Assembly: GCA_018401705.1 (NCBI GenBank)
Contig: JAGYKL010000006.1
Coordinates: forward strand, 90,426 to 154,425
Source of the DNA: Bacteroidia bacterium
GTDB taxonomy: Bacteria; Bacteroidota; Bacteroidia; M30B66
Length of the DNA stretch: 64,000 nt
Direction of reading: 5' to 3'
Position numbers and translations under genes: made by a program. Shown piece after piece: positions 9,912 through 19,106 of this stretch (position 1 is the stretch's first letter; each line of letters begins with the position of its first letter). The notes under the pieces are model-generated. The model worked only from the letters and a program-made list of their open reading frames with translations. It made no database searches and was not told the DNA's origin.

Positions 9912-10664
9912 TTAGAATAAGATTCCAACGTTGAGTTGCATATAATTGGTAATACCGTTTTCGGTAATTGTATTAAAAGGGTCTTGAGTAGTTGATCCCT
10001 GAACAGGCTCTTCGAACTGATTTTTAAGCATGTTTGTTAATCCATTATTAAAGATTAAACCAACAACTAATGCAGTATTACCAGAAAGTGAATATTCTAC
10101 ACCAGCTCCAATTTGCAGGGAACCTCTAAATGAGTTGATGTATTTTCCGGATTCGTTGTTCTTTTCAGTTTCGGTACTGGAATTCGCACTTCTCGAAAAC
10201 TCTGTACTTGCTTTATATCTGAATCCAGCCCCCATTCCAAAAAGTCCGAAATAGCGCAGATATCCAATTTCCTTGGTTCTGAACTTGAGTAAAACAGGCA
10301 ATTCGATAAATCGGGTTTTATAAAGCTGCTCCCATTCAACGAGACTTCCAGAAACAGGATCTTTCAATGTGCCCGAAAGTTTTCCTGAAGTATAGTTTAT
10401 ATCAACCCCGGTTGAGATTAAAAAAGTTTCACTTAGCACAATCTCGGCAGTTGGGCCCCACATAAATCCTACACGAATCCCTCCGTTTTCGGAGGTGAAA
10501 TCACTTGGAATATTCTTAAAGTCGGGTTTCATCCAACTTACTAAAGGTGCCGCCTTTAAGCCAAATCTGAACTTTTGTTGTGTTTGAGCATTGGTGAAAA
10601 AGCAAAACAAACAAAGGATTGTTGTGATAGCAAATACCTTTTTAGTAGAACTTATTGTTGACAT
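9912..10664 (-). CDS. Outer-membrane beta-barrel protein (porin-like, PorT family)
   Basis: 250 residues with a signal peptide (about 1-26, ending FFTNAQ). The rest alternates amphipathic strands (RFGLKAAPLVSWMKP, ISTGVDINYTSGKL, LQIGAGVEYSLSGNTALVVGL) and ends on a strand YMQLNVGILF with terminal Phe, as expected for Bam-inserted barrels. A single barrel-domain protein of the Bacteroidota OMP_b-brl type; ligand unknown. It is divergent from gldB, and the two promoters lie within 25 bases of each other. Confidence 0.78.
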   Translation of the reverse strand: MSTISSTKKVFAITTILCLFCFFTNAQTQQKFRFGLKAAPLVSWMKPDFKNIPSDFTSENGGIRVGFMWGPTAEIVLSETFLISTGVDINYTSGKLSGTLKDPVSGSLVEWEQLYKTRFIELPVLLKFRTKEIGYLRYFGLFGMGAGFRYKASTEFSRSANSSTETEKNNESGKYINSFRGSLQIGAGVEYSLSGNTALVVGLIFNNGLTNMLKNQFEEPVQGSTTQDPFNTITENGITNYMQLNVGILF

Positions 10665-10700
10665 ACAGTTTCTGTTTTAATTATGAGCGGTACGAATTTG

Positions 10701-10708
10701 TACTTTTG
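10701..10708 (+). promoter_or_regulatory. -7 promoter element (TACTTTTG) of gldB-gldC
   Basis: Exact TAnnTTTG match, 32 bases before the gldB ATG. Confidence 0.6.
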
Positions 10709-10717
10709 ACCGTTGAG

Positions 10718-10725
10718 CAAAGATA
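10718..10725 (-). promoter_or_regulatory. -7 promoter element (TATCTTTG on minus strand) of the barrel protein gene
   Basis: The plus strand reads CAAAGATA; the complement is an exact TAnnTTTG, 53 bases before the start at 10664. Lies 9 bases from the oppositely directed gldB element, so the two promoters face and overlap each other. Confidence 0.6.
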
Positions 10726-10740
10726 TATCGAATCGAAGAT

Positions 10741-11789
10741 ATGCGAGGATTTCATAAGGCCTTTTGGGCTATTTTATTAACAGTGATAAGTTCATGCGGG
10801 GCTCCTGAGAGCAATCCAGTCCAAGAACCTTTAAGAATCGAGCAAGAATCAGTAAATGATTCGCTTAAAGAAATTAATCTTTCTATAAAACTAACTTCGA
10901 TCAGAGATTTATTCTCCATCACTAAAGAAACTTTTGAGAGGGATGCCATTCGTTTATACAAAGATAAGCAGGAAGCTTTCGATTTATTTACTTCAAGATA
11001 ATCCGAGTTGAGTACTTCCCGCTTTTTAGTGATAATCTATTGGGTTTTATAAACGACCCCGATATTCAAGCAGTATATAAGGAAGTCCAAAAGCAATATC
11101 CATCCCTCGAAGATGAAAGTAAAGACCTCTCAATTGCTTTTACTCGGTACAATCAAGTCTTTCCTGACAGTATTATACCGGATGTAGTTGCTATAATTTC
11201 TGGCTTTAATTACAATATTGCTGTTTCAGATTCTGTGTTGGCTATTGGCTTGGAAATGTATCTAGGTGATTCCTGCCGATTTTACGAGCTTTTAAAGATG
11301 CCTGAGTATAAGGTTAGAAGAATGAGCCGGTCATTTATTGTTAGCGATGCTCTTAAAGGCTTTGTTTTAGCTAATTTTCCTGCTGACTCAAAAGAAAACG
11401 ACCTTGTTTCCAGAATGATTTATGAGGGAAAAATGATTTATTTTATCTCTCAGTTGGTTCCACATTTCGACATTCACTCGGTTATTGGCTATTCAAAAGC
11501 CGAATATGATTGGTGCAGTGAGCATGAAGGAGAAATTTGGTCGCACTTTATTGACAAAAAACTCTTCTATTCGAGAGATTTCAATATTGAAGTTGCATAC
11601 ATAAATGATGGTCCTTTTACAAAAGGTTTTCCTCAGGAAGCACCTCCGAGAATCGGAGTTTGGTTAGGTTTGCAGATTGTTAAATCATTTATGGATAAAA
11701 ACACCGAGATAAGTCTGCCTGAGCTTCTGAAAATGAATGATGCTCATAAGATTTTTAACAGCTCGGGCTACAAACCAGTTCGCTCATGA
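10741..11789 (+). pseudogene. gldB: Gliding motility lipoprotein GldB, split by a single-base frameshift
   Basis: Two frames together make one GldB. Frame A (10741-11001) starts MRGFHKAFWAILLTVISSCG, a lipoprotein signal with lipobox Cys, and ends AFDLFTSR at a TAA. Frame B, readable from about 10998, continues IIRVEYFPLFSDNLLGFIND and then covers the rest of the family (DPDIQAVYKEVQKQYP, LAIGLEMYLGDS, GRVG-like PRIGVWLGLQIVKSFM, SGYKPVRS). One extra base near 10998 (AGA-ATA for AGATA) would restore an uninterrupted protein of about 350 residues. GldB is needed for gliding and T9SS function in Flavobacterium. No classical slippery heptamer is visible, so mutation or sequencing error is more likely than programmed frameshifting. 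gldC overlaps by ATGA. Confidence 0.88.
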
Positions 11790-12136
11790 CAAAAGAAAGA
11801 GAATCAGAAATTGTATTAAGAATCAAGCTTGACGAAAACAACGTTCCTTCAAAAATAGTTTGGGACGCACCTGATAATGAAGTTCAAGGCAAAGAAGCCA
11901 AAGCAATCATGCTATCCCTCTGGGATCCTGAAGAAGACAATACACTTAGGATAGATTTGTGGACCAAAGAAATGGTAGTTGATGACATGAAGAAATTTAT
12001 TCATCAAAGCATTTTACTCATGGCTGATACTCTTCACCGTTCAACAGGAGAAACAGCAATGGCTCAAACCATGAGAGAGTTTGGGACTTATTATGCAGAG
12101 AAGCTAAAATTAATTTCCCCGAAGGAAGAAGAATGA
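11786..12136 (+). CDS. gldC: Gliding motility protein GldC
   Basis: 116 residues, small, acidic and without a signal peptide. Recognised by the sequence around ESEIVLRIKLDENNVPSKI, WDAPDN, AKAIMLSLWDPEEDNTLRIDLW and DDMKKFIHQSILLMADTL, together with its place directly after gldB. GldC improves gliding in Flavobacterium but is not essential; its biochemical role is unknown. Overlaps gldB (ATGA) and the following surface-protein gene (ATGA), indicating translational coupling across three genes. Confidence 0.93.
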   Translation: MTKERESEIVLRIKLDENNVPSKIVWDAPDNEVQGKEAKAIMLSLWDPEEDNTLRIDLWTKEMVVDDMKKFIHQSILLMADTLHRSTGETAMAQTMREFGTYYAEKLKLISPKEEE

Positions 12137-13827
12137 GATTCCTAAAAACCTTTACACTTATTTTCATTTCGTCAATTTCGTTTGCTCAACCATTAATTTT
12201 TATGGAAAGCAGCGATATTGTTATTGGCGAAAACGCTGAGGTTTTTGTTGATGGAACAGTGTTATTAAACACAAATGGAATTCTATCAATTGAGGGAAGT
12301 TTAGTTACTAATGGTGACTTTATTTCTCAGGGAAACCTTGATGTATCAGGCGATATTCAGGTAAAAGGCGATTTGTCTCTTTTGGGTAATTCGTCCAACT
12401 TTTCGCAAAACTCTCAAGTTCACCTAAACGGTGGAAATCAAACTGTTTATGCAAATGTAAGTCCTTCGTTAGGAGAGCTTTATTGTATTGGCCAAGCTGT
12501 GAAATCGCTTGAAACAGACATTGGCGTGCAGCGTTTAATTCTCGATAGCTCTATCTTACAGACTAAAAGGAATGTGCTGAATATCAATGACAATGATGTT
12601 TCCTCAGTGTCATACTCCAGTGGATGGGTTCAATCAGATTCTTCAGGCGCATTAAGCAGAAATATGCAAGCGAATGGAACATATGATTTTCCTGTTGGTG
12701 ATGCAGTACAAAGCTTATTAGTTAGAGTTACACCTTCGGTGGATGGAAACAGCGGCGTACGATATGCAGGTGTTGATGCAAACGAAGATGGCTTATACAG
12801 GTTTCAGGTAGAGCCTTCAATATGCAGTCTCAGTGATGAAGCTTACGTACAACTATACAATGTTGGCGGCTCCGAAAGTTCTATTGAATTAAGGTTTCCT
12901 AATTTGATTTACGAATCGTTTCCGGTTCTTTGTGAGCGAGAGCCAATTGATTTCCAACAATGGCAACCATTGTTGGATGAAGAACCTAATTTAGACAATG
13001 GCTTTGTGGTTTATGAAGTTGTTCCCACAAAAAATGATGCAGCTTTAATATTAGGAAGATTAAGACCAAGCACTCCTCAAATTGTTGGTCCAGAAGAAGC
13101 ATGTCAAGGAGACGACGGCCTTGTTTATGAAGCCCTTGCTTCACAAGGGAATGATTTAATTTGGAGTGTTGGCGGTGGACTAATTGCCTCAGAACAAGAT
13201 TCAACAATAGAAGTTAACTGGCTTTTAAATCAAAGCGGGCTTATCAGTGTAGTTTCAAGTGATTCTTTTGGTTGCTCATCCTTACCTTCAGAGGCAAGTG
13301 TTGTTTTGCATGCTTTGCCAGAAGCGAGTTTTCTGATTACAGGGCCAGAGTTACCTTATGAGCTGGAGTTTTTCACACTTGAATCACAAAGTATTGGAGC
13401 AGCTTCTTTGCAATGGGAAATTTCAAATGGAGAAATTTATAATACTTCCCACTTAGATATCCGTTTTGATGCACCCGGCATCTATGAAGTCTTGCTTACC
13501 GTTACAAGTGGCGAAGGTTGCGTTGACACAACTATGCAGAATATTGAAGTTATTGAAGGCTTCATTTTCAGCAATGTATTTAGTCCGAATGGTGATGGAA
13601 TAAATGATGTGTTAAAGCTGCCTAATAGCGGATTGCTTGAGTTTAACCTATCAGTTTACACCCGCTGGGGCAATGAAGTGTTTAGTTCTGATTTCTCGAA
13701 AGAGTCTTGGGATGGTCGAGATTACTCGGGTAATTTGGTGCCTCCGGGAACTTACTTTTACATTCTAAAGGCAAAATCTGCCAGCAATGATTATTCAAAG
13801 CAGGGCAGTCTTCAAATTTATTACTAA
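12133..13827 (+). CDS. Secreted protein with gliding-associated (type B) T9SS sorting domain
   Basis: 564 residues with a signal peptide (about 1-19, ending SSISFAQ). Residues 20 to about 150 repeat short Gly/Asn-rich beta units (VDGTVLLNTNGILSIEG, SLVTNGDFISQG, NLDVSGDIQVKGDLSL) suggestive of a beta-helix. PKD/Ig-like segments follow (about 310-475). The C-terminal 85 residues are the CHU_C/type B sorting domain (NVFSPNGDGINDVLKLP, YTRWGNEVFSSD, WDGRDYSGNLVPPGTYFY). Type B domains direct export by T9SS and cell-surface display. Co-transcription with gldB-gldC is likely from the ATGA overlap. Confidence 0.9.
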   Translation: MRFLKTFTLIFISSISFAQPLIFMESSDIVIGENAEVFVDGTVLLNTNGILSIEGSLVTNGDFISQGNLDVSGDIQVKGDLSLLGNSSNFSQNSQVHLNGGNQTVYANVSPSLGELYCIGQAVKSLETDIGVQRLILDSSILQTKRNVLNINDNDVSSVSYSSGWVQSDSSGALSRNMQANGTYDFPVGDAVQSLLVRVTPSVDGNSGVRYAGVDANEDGLYRFQVEPSICSLSDEAYVQLYNVGGSESSIELRFPNLIYESFPVLCEREPIDFQQWQPLLDEEPNLDNGFVVYEVVPTKNDAALILGRLRPSTPQIVGPEEACQGDDGLVYEALASQGNDLIWSVGGGLIASEQDSTIEVNWLLNQSGLISVVSSDSFGCSSLPSEASVVLHALPEASFLITGPELPYELEFFTLESQSIGAASLQWEISNGEIYNTSHLDIRFDAPGIYEVLLTVTSGEGCVDTTMQNIEVIEGFIFSNVFSPNGDGINDVLKLPNSGLLEFNLSVYTRWGNEVFSSDFSKESWDGRDYSGNLVPPGTYFYILKAKSASNDYSKQGSLQIYY

Positions 13828-13828
13828 G

Positions 13829-14434
13829 TCAGGGCTTTTGAAAAAGGCCGTTGGTTTTCTCAATAAAACCAAGGATTTCTTCACTTCCGAAACCAGTTTC
13901 AGCTGAGGAAAGAAATAATTCAGGAAGGGTTTCCCATTCTTCAGCTAAGTACCTTTTATAAGCAGCCAGATTAGATTGAATTTGATTGGTTGTGAGTTTG
14001 TCGCATTTTGTAAACACGATAACAAAAGGAACTGCATTTTCTCCAAGCCAGGTAAGAAATTCTTTATCAGCTTTTTGAGGCTCTAGTCGAATGTCAACCA
14101 ATACAAAAAGATTCATTAAGTTATATCTCCCAGCGATATAGTCGCTGATAAGCTGATGAAATTCTTTTCTCTGTTCTTTGCTAGCTTTTGCATAACCGTA
14201 ACCGGGAAGGTCAACGAGATACCATTCTTTATTTATGATAAAATGGTTAACCAGTTGTGTTTTTCCAGGTCGGGAGGATGTTTTTGCCAGCTTCATCCGC
14301 TGGGTTAAGCGATTTATAAGGGAGCTTTTACCAACATTAGATCTTCCAATAAAAGCATATTCAGGTATTAATGGCTTGGGGCATCCTTCAATTTTCGAAT
14401 TGCTTATGACAAATTCTGCGGATTTAATAATCAT
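13829..14434 (-). CDS. engB: Ribosome biogenesis GTPase EngB (YihA/YsxC)
   Basis: 201 residues, a single GTPase domain. Motifs: G1 GRSNVGKSSLINRL, switch region TSSRPGKTQLVNHF, G3 DLPGYGYAKASKEQRKEF, G4 FTKCDKL, and a G5-like LSSAETGFG. Essential for assembly of the large ribosomal subunit in most bacteria. The start overlaps the upstream ABC gene by 4 bases. Confidence 0.97.
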   Translation of the reverse strand: MIIKSAEFVISNSKIEGCPKPLIPEYAFIGRSNVGKSSLINRLTQRMKLAKTSSRPGKTQLVNHFIINKEWYLVDLPGYGYAKASKEQRKEFHQLISDYIAGRYNLMNLFVLVDIRLEPQKADKEFLTWLGENAVPFVIVFTKCDKLTTNQIQSNLAAYKRYLAEEWETLPELFLSSAETGFGSEEILGFIEKTNGLFQKP

Positions 14435-16143
14435 GATTTGTTGGAGTTAAAGCGTGCTTTTGGAATAGAATCCAAAAGTGATTTGGTGTAAGGGTGATTT
14501 GGTTTATTAAATAAGTCGTCGGCATCTCCTACTTCTACGATCTTCCCTTCATGTAAAACCATGATTCTGTCGCTCATATATCGAACAACTGAGAGGTCGT
14601 GAGAAATGAAGATACAACTAAGTTTTAACTCCCTTTTTATTTCGTTGATGAGGTTTAATACCAGTGCTTGAACAGAAACATCCAAAGAAGAAACACTTTC
14701 ATCGAAAATAACACAAGAAGGAGAAAGAAGAAGAGCACGTGCAATTCCTATCCTTTGAATTTGTCCTCCGGAGAACCCGGAGGGATATTTTCTTAAGCTA
14801 TCGCTTTGAATATTCACTTTGCTAAGCATTTTACCAATAAAGTGAAGTCTTTCCCTATCTGTTTTGAGAATCTTGTGCAACCTCATTGGTTCGAGTAATG
14901 ATTCTGATATGGTTTTTCTCGGATCGAAGGAAGAATAAGGGTCTTGAAACACCATTTGCATTTCTTTTCTATGCTCTTTCAGAATCTTATCAGAAAGACT
15001 AAGCCAGTTTTTTCCTCGAAAAGACACTTCACCTGCATCAGGATTAATTAGTCTAAGTAAAGCCTTCCCTAAAGTAGTTTTGCCGCTTCCAGACTCTCCA
15101 ACCAGACCTAAAGTTTCTCCCTCAAAAAGATTAAAGGAGATTTCATTTAAAACATTCTGACTTTCTTTTTTCAACGAAAGAAGTCCCGTTCTTTTTTGAT
15201 AAGAAACACTGAGATCCTTCACTTCAAGAATGGGTGATTTGCTATAAATTGAGTTAAGCCTTTCTTTTCTGTCAACAAATGAAATTTCTATAGAATTAAA
15301 ATCGGGATTCAATTCATAAGCTTCGACAGTAGGAAGCTCTTCAAAACGCTTATTAAGAGGCGGTCTGCAGTTGAGTAGCGCTTTTGTATAGACATGTTCT
15401 GGGGCAGAGAAAATTTGTTCTGCATTGCCTTCCTCAACCAAAGATCCTTCTTTCATTACCAGCACTTTGTCGGCAACTTGAGAAACCACAGCCATATCAT
15501 GACTTATAAAAATCATGCTCATGTTATGTTTCTTTTTCAAGTTATTAAGTAACTCAAGGATTGTAGCTTGAACCGTTACGTCCAATGCTGTTGTTGGCTC
15601 ATCAGCAATTAACAAGCGCGGATTGCATGACATTGCCATCGCAATCATAACTCGTTGAATTTGTCCTCCTGACAATTCAAAAGGAAAAGATTGAGCAATT
15701 CTTTCAGGGTCTTTTAATCCAGCTTCTTCAAAAAGTTGCAGACATTTTAGCTTAGCTTCGGATGCAGAAAGTGCTAAATGTAACATGAGAGGTTCCATCA
15801 CTTGTTTTCCGCATCTCATCACTGGGTTTAAGCTTGAAGCCGGGTTTTGAAAGATCATTGCAATTTCCTTTCCTCTAAGTGTTTTTAGTTTTTCTACACT
15901 CAGTTCAGATGGTTGAAGCTTTTCAGTTTTCCAAGAGAATGAGCCTGTGCAATTGGCGTTTGCTTTATCAAGTAAGCCCATAATAGCCAATGCTGTTGTA
16001 GATTTGCCAGAACCTGATTCACCCACAATGCCTAGGGTTTCACCTTCATGGAGGTTGAAGCTCAGGTCTTTTACTGCAGCAAAACTTCCTTCGGAAGAAG
16101 AAAATGTAACAGAGAGTTTCTTTACGTCAAGAAGCTGATTCAC
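14431..16143 (-). CDS. Dual-domain ABC transporter ATPase, peptide/nickel type (DppD-DppF fusion)
   Basis: 570 residues with two complete oligopeptide-type ABC ATPase domains. Domain 1: Walker A GESGSGKST, signature LSGGQIQRVMIAMA, LIADEPTTALD; domain 2: GESGSGKTT, FSGGQIQRIGIARALLL, IFDESVSSLD. Each is followed by the peptide-transporter C-terminal segment ending near HPYTKSLL. Such proteins pair with DppB/C-like permeases and a binding protein; none lies nearby, so the partners are elsewhere. The second Walker B has DES instead of DEP, which is common in this class. Overlaps a lipoprotein gene by 17 bases upstream. Confidence 0.94.
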   Translation of the reverse strand: MNQLLDVKKLSVTFSSSEGSFAAVKDLSFNLHEGETLGIVGESGSGKSTTALAIMGLLDKANANCTGSFSWKTEKLQPSELSVEKLKTLRGKEIAMIFQNPASSLNPVMRCGKQVMEPLMLHLALSASEAKLKCLQLFEEAGLKDPERIAQSFPFELSGGQIQRVMIAMAMSCNPRLLIADEPTTALDVTVQATILELLNNLKKKHNMSMIFISHDMAVVSQVADKVLVMKEGSLVEEGNAEQIFSAPEHVYTKALLNCRPPLNKRFEELPTVEAYELNPDFNSIEISFVDRKERLNSIYSKSPILEVKDLSVSYQKRTGLLSLKKESQNVLNEISFNLFEGETLGLVGESGSGKTTLGKALLRLINPDAGEVSFRGKNWLSLSDKILKEHRKEMQMVFQDPYSSFDPRKTISESLLEPMRLHKILKTDRERLHFIGKMLSKVNIQSDSLRKYPSGFSGGQIQRIGIARALLLSPSCVIFDESVSSLDVSVQALVLNLINEIKRELKLSCIFISHDLSVVRYMSDRIMVLHEGKIVEVGDADDLFNKPNHPYTKSLLDSIPKARFNSNKS

Positions 16144-16672
16144 TAGTTGAAACTTTCGGAGTTGTAGAAGTTGGCTGAGGATAGAAGCTCAGAAAGAGCT
16201 GTCCAAAATCAGAAAATTCACTTTCGTCAGTCATTTCAATCACCGAGTCGGGGTTGTCTTTAGAATTTCCTTTCCAGACCAAATATCCACCATCTTTAAT
16301 ATACAAGCCATATCGATCATTGAAATAATCTCTAAATCCTTTAAGAAGCTTCAAACCCTCTTCAATGTCAGAGAACTCTGCATCAACAAGAATTTCGAAA
16401 AGTTTGGCTTCTTCAAATCCGTATCTAATTGAATAGACTCCGCTTTTGCCAATGACACCAGAAAAAAGCATAAAATCGGAGTCGCTTTTCTCGGGAGCAA
16501 TTTCTTCAATTTGACTGACTTTATCGTAAGAATAACCAAGTTCCAATCCTCTGAAAAGCCCTTCTTCTGTAAGCATAAACTGAGCAAACAAATCTCCATA
16601 CTTACTAAGATTATCAGAACAGGAACTTGTTAAAACCAGAAAAAAGATGAAAAATAATGCCGAAAATCTCAT
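16127..16672 (-). CDS. Putative lipoprotein of unknown function
   Basis: 181 residues with a lipoprotein signal (FFIFFLVLTSSCSDN, Cys about residue 18). The mature part is acidic and mixed alpha/beta, without a recognised domain; it includes DGGYLVWKGNSKDN and a Ser/Thr-rich tail. The 3' end overlaps the start of the ABC ATPase gene by 17 bases, so both are probably in one transcript. I do not recognise a family. Confidence 0.75.
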   Translation of the reverse strand: MRFSALFFIFFLVLTSSCSDNLSKYGDLFAQFMLTEEGLFRGLELGYSYDKVSQIEEIAPEKSDSDFMLFSGVIGKSGVYSIRYGFEEAKLFEILVDAEFSDIEEGLKLLKGFRDYFNDRYGLYIKDGGYLVWKGNSKDNPDSVIEMTDESEFSDFGQLFLSFYPQPTSTTPKVSTSESAS

Positions 16673-16714
16673 GTTATAATCGGTGGCAAGTTACTATAAA
16701 AGAAGCATAGGATT

Positions 16715-17434
16715 TTATTGTGTACGTTCAACTTCGACATGTTTTGGAATCCAATGTGTTTGACTTGACAAATGAAGGTAAACACAAACTAGGGTAAGAA
16801 GGTCATTTTCGCAATAATTGCGGATGCTTTTCAAATCTCTCTTTTTATAAAAATATTCATGAACCATGCCACCGTTCATCTCTTTTTTAGGTGAAGGAAG
16901 CCTAAAAACACAAGCTAACAAATCGAGCGAAGTGTAATGCTTATAATCTCCAAATTTCCAGAGCTCAAGCGTGTCGAGATGCTTGATTTCCCAAGGCTTC
17001 TTTCCTGCAATTTGAAGTGCAGAAGGAATTTTAAGACCATGAACAAGTATTCTTCGGCACAAGTATGGAAAATCGAATTCTTTTCCATTGTGAGCGCAAA
17101 GAGTAAGGCCTTTTCCATAATTATTTAGGAAACAAATAAACCCTTCAAGAAGATGTTTTTCATCCTTTGATGCAAAAGTGTTTATTTTGAGAAAGCTGGT
17201 ATTATCTTCTTGCGAAAGCACCCCACAACAAATGCAAATGATTTTACCAAATTCGGCATAAATGCCTGCTTTGTGATAAGTAATGGGAGAATCCTGAACT
17301 TTCGAATTAAGCTGAGATTCTTTTGTTTTCCATAGAGTTTGCTCATGATGAGGAGCTTTCTCAAGTGCTGGATAAGCAGAAACTGTTTCTATGTCTAGAA
17401 AGATAATTTCCGATGGTAAAATTGTGTTTTCCAT
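16715..17434 (-). CDS. PolB-like 3'-5' exonuclease
   Basis: 239 residues. The three exonuclease motifs of the DEDDy type are visible: ExoI IIFLDIETVSAYP near the N-terminus, ExoII LTLCAHNGKEFDFPYL in the middle, and ExoIII IRNYCENDLLTLVCVYL (Tyr-x3-Asp) near the C-terminus. This matches the group described as predicted 3'-5' exonucleases related to the proofreading domain of family B polymerases, common in Bacteroidota. The protein is stand-alone with no polymerase domain; it probably acts in DNA repair, but the substrate is unknown. Confidence 0.87.
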   Translation of the reverse strand: MENTILPSEIIFLDIETVSAYPALEKAPHHEQTLWKTKESQLNSKVQDSPITYHKAGIYAEFGKIICICCGVLSQEDNTSFLKINTFASKDEKHLLEGFICFLNNYGKGLTLCAHNGKEFDFPYLCRRILVHGLKIPSALQIAGKKPWEIKHLDTLELWKFGDYKHYTSLDLLACVFRLPSPKKEMNGGMVHEYFYKKRDLKSIRNYCENDLLTLVCVYLHLSSQTHWIPKHVEVERTQ

Positions 17435-17458
17435 CGCTGCAAAAGATTAGTTAGAAAA

Positions 17459-17860
17459 TCAGCGGATCATCACACCTTTTATTCCCATTAAAGGAATCGG
17501 TGTGAAGTTTTCTTCATGAATTGTTTCCGGTAGAAAAATAAACTTCTTGTCGTACATCAGATTGTCGATATAAAAGCTTAGCCAATATTCGTTCGACAAA
17601 CTAAATACATTTTCCATAATTGGCTCAACCTTAACAAATGATTGAGGCGCAACCACATCTAGAAAATGACGAAGCGTAGACGTTCTTATATTTTCTCCTT
17701 CAATTTCTCCATAACCAACGGAACTCACAAGAACACCTTCGATTGCTACGTCCTTGAGGTTCAGTAAATAAACATACCAACCTATTTCGCCTTCATTTTC
17801 TTCTCTGACCACAGCCATGGCGATATCTGTTACTTCTGGTCGGTGAATGTCTTTTATCAT
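17459..17860 (-). CDS. Conserved protein of unknown function
   Basis: 133 residues, no signal peptide or membrane segment, predicted soluble alpha/beta. It begins MIKDIHRPEVTDIAMAVV and has EENEGEIGWYVYLLNLKD, SSVGYGEIEGENIRTSTLRHF and a conserved-looking end GIKGVMIR. I believe similar proteins exist across Bacteroidota, but I know no assigned function. An exact -7 promoter element lies 13 bases upstream. The 24-base gap to the exonuclease gene allows co-transcription. Confidence 0.72.
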   Translation of the reverse strand: MIKDIHRPEVTDIAMAVVREENEGEIGWYVYLLNLKDVAIEGVLVSSVGYGEIEGENIRTSTLRHFLDVVAPQSFVKVEPIMENVFSLSNEYWLSFYIDNLMYDKKFIFLPETIHEENFTPIPLMGIKGVMIR

Positions 17861-17873
17861 CTTGCCGCTAGAG

Positions 17874-17881
17874 CAAAAATA
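17874..17881 (-). promoter_or_regulatory. -7 promoter element (TATTTTTG on minus strand)
   Basis: The plus strand reads CAAAAATA, the complement of TAnnTTTG, 13 bases before the start at 17860. Confidence 0.5.
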
Positions 17882-18012
17882 GTAGACTTAAACTCAGAAT
17901 CGCGAAACATTTTTGTGAACTTATACGTAGTGATTGTTGAAAACTTTGTTAATTACTTGTTTAACAAAAAAATAGGTATTAGTTTAGTTCTAAGATAGTC
18001 AGTCATTTGCCT

Positions 18013-19098
18013 ATGAAAAATGTATCCTTTTCATTATTTGTTTTTCTATTTTCTCTGCTGCTTTCAGCTAGCTCGGCATCAGCACAGAGCAATTTTGTGC
18101 TTGAAAATCCGGGAAAGCTATTCAAAAAGCAAGATCGCAGAGAAGCACCTCCTCTTAAAACCAGATATCAATTTGGTGTTGGCGATAGCTCGGGAAGAGA
18201 ATATCTTCAGCAACAGGATTTGTATTCACAAACTGGAACAATAAAATCTTCAGGAATTTTTTCTGAAGATGGCAATAAAGCATTCGATGTTCGCTATACT
18301 TATTCGGAAGATGGGAAGCTAACAATGAGTGTCTTAAAACATTTAAAGGCCGACATTAAAGAGACTAGTTATTATAATGACTTAGGTCAAAAGGAAAGAA
18401 CTGAACACACAACAAAGGCGGACTCTTTTCTTCATACTGTTAAGTTTGTTTATGATGCGAGCGGTCATGTGCTTGAGGAGCAAACATACATCGGCGATGT
18501 CTTGAAAGGAAAAGTGATGTTTGATGATGAATATAATTCAGCAGGAAGACAAACTCAGAAATGTCATTACAACATAGACGATCAAGGAAAAAGAAAACCG
18601 TTTAATGCTGAATTGTTAATCACAGAATATGATCCAGACGGCTTGGTTTTGCAGCGCACTCTTTATAACAATAAAGAAAAAAGGAAAATGCTAAACTGGA
18701 TTTATTTCAAGTATCAACTTGATAATGATTACAAAGTAATCAAGCAAAGCGGATATGATGAAGAACAAATCGAAGTTTATCGTAATGAACTTACGTATAC
18801 TGATAGTTCAATCATTTCTTCAGTATCAGAGATGTGCAAAGACTGCGAAACCAAGGCGCTCGTTAGAACAGAAGGGCGAGAGCTGGTGTTTAACGCTTTT
18901 GGAGAAAAAGTAAGGGAAAGAATTTACAATCCAGAAGGAGCTTTGATGAGTTCAATGTCTTGGCAATTTGATGACTTTGGAAACGAAATTGAATTCAAAG
19001 AAATTCTCAGCAACGAGCCAGATAAACTCATTAAGAGAAAGCAAATTCTTGAATTTAGGAATGAGCAAGCTCAAACTGCAAGGAAGACGACTAAGTAA
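18013..19098 (+). CDS. Secreted protein with YD/MORN-like beta repeats
   Basis: 361 residues from ATG 18013; the longer frame adds only a TTG-Pro. Signal peptide about 1-24 (ending SASAQ). The mature protein is built of short beta units of the YD-repeat kind, for example VRYTYSEDGKLTMSVL, TSYYNDLGQKERTEH, KFVYDASGHVLEEQTY, FDDEYNSAGRQTQKCHY and WQFDDFGNEIEFKE. Such repeats form surface or periplasmic beta scaffolds. No toxin or sorting domain is visible. It stands alone with a 150-base upstream region and runs convergent to the esterase gene. Function unknown. Confidence 0.75.
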   Translation: MKNVSFSLFVFLFSLLLSASSASAQSNFVLENPGKLFKKQDRREAPPLKTRYQFGVGDSSGREYLQQQDLYSQTGTIKSSGIFSEDGNKAFDVRYTYSEDGKLTMSVLKHLKADIKETSYYNDLGQKERTEHTTKADSFLHTVKFVYDASGHVLEEQTYIGDVLKGKVMFDDEYNSAGRQTQKCHYNIDDQGKRKPFNAELLITEYDPDGLVLQRTLYNNKEKRKMLNWIYFKYQLDNDYKVIKQSGYDEEQIEVYRNELTYTDSSIISSVSEMCKDCETKALVRTEGRELVFNAFGEKVRERIYNPEGALMSSMSWQFDDFGNEIEFKEILSNEPDKLIKRKQILEFRNEQAQTARKTTK

Positions 19099-19106
19099 TT
19101 GATTAT

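Noticed and set aside
10985..11005. Programmed -1 frameshift in gldB
   Set aside because: No X-XXY-YYZ slippery heptamer at the junction (TCA AGA TAA) and no obvious downstream stem; mutation or sequencing error is simpler.
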